From positions 1 to 7,680 of the forward strand of contig JAKDIS010000114.1 in assembly GCA_030450335.1 (NCBI GenBank): DNA of 7,680 bases, in the 5' to 3' direction. The position numbers were made by a program, and so were the translations under genes. The notes under the pieces are model-generated. The model saw nothing but the letters and a program-made list of their open reading frames with translations, made no database searches and had not been told where the DNA came from. This document shows, piece after piece, positions 5,948 through 7,680 of this stretch. Each line of letters starts with the position of its first letter. Position 1 is the first letter of the stretch. The stretch comes from Corynebacterium sp. GTDB lineage: Bacteria; Actinomycetota; Actinomycetes; Mycobacteriales; Mycobacteriaceae.

Positions 5948-5954
5948 GCTGACC

Positions 5955-6392
5955 ATGAGTGATTCTTTGATGGCGGTCGCGTTTCCCGCGGTCATGGCGG
6001 TGGTCCTGGCCATGGTCGTCTCGCAGGTGACGAAGGCTGCCGCCCGGGGAGACCTGCCGCGTTCCGGCGCGGTGGGGATCAGGACGCCGGCCACGAAGTC
6101 CGGCGACGCGGCCTGGACCGCCGGCCACACCGCCGCCGAACCGGTCACGCGGAGGGTGACGTTGGGGGTGTCGCTGCTGGCGTTCGTCATCATCGTCCTC
6201 TCCTTCTTCTTCGACGGTGCCTGGGTCACCGCGCTCGGCGTGGTCCCCTTCTTCGTGGTCGTGGTCAGCCTGGTTCCGGTGACGCTGACGGCCAACCGCG
6301 CGGCCAGGGAGGCTGAGGCGGCTGAGGCGGAGAAGGGAAAGAAGGGTAAGGCGAAGGGCAAGGCGAAGCAGAAGAAGGGGAAGAAGCGGTAG
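5955..6392 (+). CDS. SdpI-like small membrane protein
   Basis: A 145-residue membrane protein with three predicted helices (about 5-25, 67-86, 90-112). Between helices 1 and 2 lies GIRTPATKSGDAAWTAGH (41-58), the signature of SdpI-family proteins, whose founding member is the B. subtilis immunity protein to the SdpC toxin. In actinobacteria such proteins are widespread, mostly without a known toxin partner, so immunity should not be assumed; none is visible here. The C-terminus (127-145) is a Lys/Gly/Ala tail, probably cytoplasmic, that could bind anionic lipid or nucleic acid. The start at 5955 is preferred over an upstream in-frame candidate at 5727 because the intervening sequence overlaps the LCP gene and lacks membrane or family character. 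It is divergent from the LCP gene across 55 bp. Confidence 0.75.
   Translation: MSDSLMAVAFPAVMAVVLAMVVSQVTKAAARGDLPRSGAVGIRTPATKSGDAAWTAGHTAAEPVTRRVTLGVSLLAFVIIVLSFFFDGAWVTALGVVPFFVVVVSLVPVTLTANRAAREAEAAEAEKGKKGKAKGKAKQKKGKKR
6308..6392 (+). repeat. Purine-rich repetitive tract encoding the Ala/Glu/Lys tail of the SdpI-like protein
   Basis: The coding strand here is nearly all purine and contains short direct repeats: GGCTGAGGC twice in tandem near 6311-6328, and AAGGCGAAG twice near 6348-6370. It encodes the EAEAAEAEKGKKGKAKGK-type tail. Such tracts are prone to slippage, so tail length may vary between strains. Confidence 0.55.
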
Positions 6393-6416
6393 TCGCCTCC
6401 GGGGCGCTGCAACCGG

Positions 6417-6435
6417 TCAGGGCAGCCTGACCTTG
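6417..6435. promoter_or_regulatory. Predicted DtxR iron box
   Basis: TCAGGGCAGCCTGACCTTG matches the 19-base DtxR consensus TTAGGTTAGCCTAACCTAA at 13 positions, including the central AGCCT and the flanking AGG and ACCT, and is partly palindromic around its central base. It ends 3 bases before the predicted -10 at 6439-6444, where iron-loaded DtxR would block RNA polymerase. The downstream gene encodes a siderophore-type binding protein, the expected target class. Confidence 0.65.
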
Positions 6436-6438
6436 GTG

Positions 6439-6444
6439 TATTCT
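6439..6444 (+). promoter_or_regulatory. Predicted -10 element of the iron-uptake lipoprotein gene
   Basis: TATTCT matches TAnnnT and is preceded by TG. Transcription would start near 6451, giving a leader of about 80 bases before the GTG at 6530. A -35 is not evident; its place is occupied by the DtxR-like box. Confidence 0.55.
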
Positions 6445-6514
6445 CGACGGACCGGCACTCTGACGTGTGCCAGTCCACCGCGACCGTGCCGCGACCGTCG
6501 GCCGTCGCCCCACC

Positions 6515-6522
6515 GAGAAGGA
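6515..6522 (+). promoter_or_regulatory. Ribosome binding site fixing the lipoprotein start
   Basis: GAGAAGGA lies 7 bases before the GTG at 6530. It supports that start over an in-frame GTG at 6467, and the GTG at 6530 gives a normal-length lipoprotein signal peptide. Confidence 0.7.
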
Positions 6523-6529
6523 TGCGCCT

Positions 6530-7588
6530 GTGCTTTCATCACCACACCTCGTCCACCGTTCCCGTCGTGTGCTGGGGAGCCTCACGGCCCTCGCCGCGGC
6601 CACCGCGCTCACGCTGACGGCGTGCACCTCCGAGGACGGGGAGGACGGCGGGGAGACCTCCGCCGCGGACTTCACCCCGGTCACGTTCACCACGCCCTGG
6701 GGTGAGAGCACCCTCGAGGCGCCGCCGGAGCGCATCGCCGCGGTCGGCTACAAGGATCCCGACATCATCGCCTCGATGGGGCAGAGTCCGGTGATCTGGC
6801 CGGAGAACACCCCGAAGCAGGAGGTGTGGACCGTCGACGCCCTGGAGGACACCGACGGCGGAGTCCCCGACACGACCTTCGCCTACGACGGCGACGGGAT
6901 GCCGCCGCTGGAGGAGATCGCCGCCGCCGAGCCCGACCTCATCGTCGCCAGCCAGCTCGACCTGCAGGACGTCTACGGCCAGCTCTCGGACATCGCCCCG
7001 GTCATCGCCGCGGAGGACATGGAGGACGTGGCGGGGAACTGGCAGCAGACCCTGTCCAGTCTCGGCGAGGAGGAGCGCGCCGACCAGGTCATCGAGCAGA
7101 CCGAGGACGCCGCCGTGACGATCCGTGAGCAGCACCCGGAGTTCGCCGGGAAGACGGTCTCGCTGATCCAGTACTTCGGGATGGACGAGATGCGGCTGCT
7201 CAACCCGTCCGGCACCGATGCCGCGACGCTGTTCGGTGACATCGGTTTCGAGGACGACCCGGGTACCGCGGAACTCAAGGGCGTGCAGCTCAGCGCCGAG
7301 CGGGTGGACGACCTCGCCGCCGACGTGGTCGTGGTCCTGGACAACTCCGACGGCCAGGCCGGTGACCTCGAGGACAACGCGGTGTTCCGCAGCATCCCCG
7401 CCGTGCAGGACGGCCAGGTGCTGATGATCACGAACAACGCCTTCAAGCAGGGCAACGAGGCGTCCTTCGAGGCGAACGGTGAGCACTACGAGGGCAACCT
7501 GGCGTGGGCCGTGGCCTACCCCGGTCCGCTGTCGTCGCGCTGGGCGCTGGACACGCTCGCCCCGCTGCTCGCCGACACCGTGGACTGA
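6530..7588 (+). CDS. Iron-siderophore ABC transporter substrate-binding lipoprotein
   Basis: A 352-residue extracytoplasmic solute-binding lipoprotein of the FepB/FecB-like periplasmic-binding fold (PF01497 type), expected to capture ferric siderophore or heme-like ligands and hand them to an ABC permease. The signal peptide has a basic start (HRSRR, 9-13), a hydrophobic core, and the lipobox LTAC with Cys32 as the lipidated residue. An acidic linker rich in Asp, Glu and Gly follows. Family features include APPERIAAVG near 64-73, PPLEEIAAAEPDLIVAS in the first lobe, and the long interlobe helix. The ligand cannot be named from sequence. The GTG start is set by GAGAAGGA at 6515-6522. A DtxR-like box overlaps the promoter. 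No permease or ATPase gene follows within the window, so it may stand alone or partner with genes elsewhere. Confidence 0.9.
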   Translation: MLSSPHLVHRSRRVLGSLTALAAATALTLTACTSEDGEDGGETSAADFTPVTFTTPWGESTLEAPPERIAAVGYKDPDIIASMGQSPVIWPENTPKQEVWTVDALEDTDGGVPDTTFAYDGDGMPPLEEIAAAEPDLIVASQLDLQDVYGQLSDIAPVIAAEDMEDVAGNWQQTLSSLGEEERADQVIEQTEDAAVTIREQHPEFAGKTVSLIQYFGMDEMRLLNPSGTDAATLFGDIGFEDDPGTAELKGVQLSAERVDDLAADVVVVLDNSDGQAGDLEDNAVFRSIPAVQDGQVLMITNNAFKQGNEASFEANGEHYEGNLAWAVAYPGPLSSRWALDTLAPLLADTVD

Positions 7589-7611
7589 TGCTCCGAACCG
7601 ACGGCAATCAT

Positions 7612-7680
7612 CGCATCCCATAAGCGCCTGATCAGCATGAAACACCAGGTCATATTCGGTGCAGATTCTTATGGGGTGCG
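7612..7680. repeat. Imperfect 13-bp inverted repeat with 43-base interior, reaching the window edge
   Basis: CGCATCCCATAAG (7612-7624) and CTTATGGGGTGCG (7668-7680) are reverse complements at 12 of 13 positions. The interior and the flank from 7589 are visibly more AT-rich than the genes and no coding region is apparent there. The right arm ends exactly at the window edge, so the repeat may be longer. It could be a long-loop terminator after the lipoprotein gene, paired regulator sites for a gene to the right, or the ends of a tiny mobile element. None can be chosen from this sequence. Confidence 0.55.

Noticed and set aside
5955..6392. Bacteriocin immunity system around the SdpI-like gene
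   Set aside because: No SdpC-like toxin, SdpR regulator or other small secreted peptide gene is visible; neighbours are ordinary envelope and iron-uptake genes.
7628..7635. CTGATCAG palindrome inside the right-edge inverted repeat
   Set aside because: A self-complementary 8-mer is too short to interpret; noted only as part of the larger repeat.
6539..7645. 368-codon minus-strand frame opposite the lipoprotein gene
   Set aside because: A shadow of a gene with a clear signal peptide and lipobox; no domain is recognisable.
1..7680. tRNA, rRNA, CRISPR arrays, phage or transposase genes
   Set aside because: No cloverleaf-like stretch, regularly spaced repeat array or recombinase motif was found on either strand.

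Overview
The window is high-GC DNA with short intergenic gaps, and its gene content points to Corynebacterium or a close relative. The supporting evidence is a Fe/Mn superoxide dismutase start, a corynebacterial-type L-lactate dehydrogenase, a DUF5926 protein restricted to actinobacteria, an LCP-family cell-wall ligase with a long disordered N-terminus, and a DtxR-like iron box. Several genes also have a TAnnnT -10 hexamer placed so that transcription would begin on or next to the start codon, as is common for leaderless actinobacterial mRNAs. Species cannot be assigned from the sequence alone.

Layout, left to right. Bases 1-50 hold the 5' end of sodA on the minus strand. It is divergent from ldh (290-1255, plus), and the 239-bp gap carries a perfect 9-bp inverted repeat (132-157) that looks like an operator. 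ldh converges, with a 6-bp gap, on a patatin-like phospholipase (1262-2206, minus). That gene is divergent, across 61 bp, from a glycerophosphodiester phosphodiesterase (2268-3026, plus). DUF5926 (3064-4008) and thiol peroxidase tpx (about 4036-4533) follow on the plus strand. tpx converges on an LCP-family protein (4568-5899, minus), and the junction is built of three degenerate 15-bp tandem repeats. The LCP gene is divergent, across 55 bp, from a small SdpI-like membrane protein (5955-6392, plus). Last comes an iron-siderophore-type substrate-binding lipoprotein (6530-7588, plus) behind a predicted DtxR box. The window closes in a more AT-rich non-coding stretch with a long imperfect inverted repeat (7612-7680).

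How the genes may work together. sodA and tpx are oxidative-stress enzymes. The patatin-like protein and the phosphodiesterase could act in sequence in glycerophospholipid turnover, by deacylation followed by release of glycerol-3-phosphate. The LCP protein and the SdpI-like protein belong to the cell envelope. The binding protein feeds iron uptake and is probably repressed when iron is sufficient. These links are inferences from neighbourhood and family knowledge.

Most of the window is ordinary core-genome content. No phage, CRISPR, toxin-antitoxin or biosynthetic system is visible. The items most worth checking are the operator-like palindrome before ldh, the non-canonical nucleophile elbow and tandem hairpins of the patatin gene, the 15-bp repeats at the tpx/LCP junction, the DtxR box, and the inverted repeat at the right edge.
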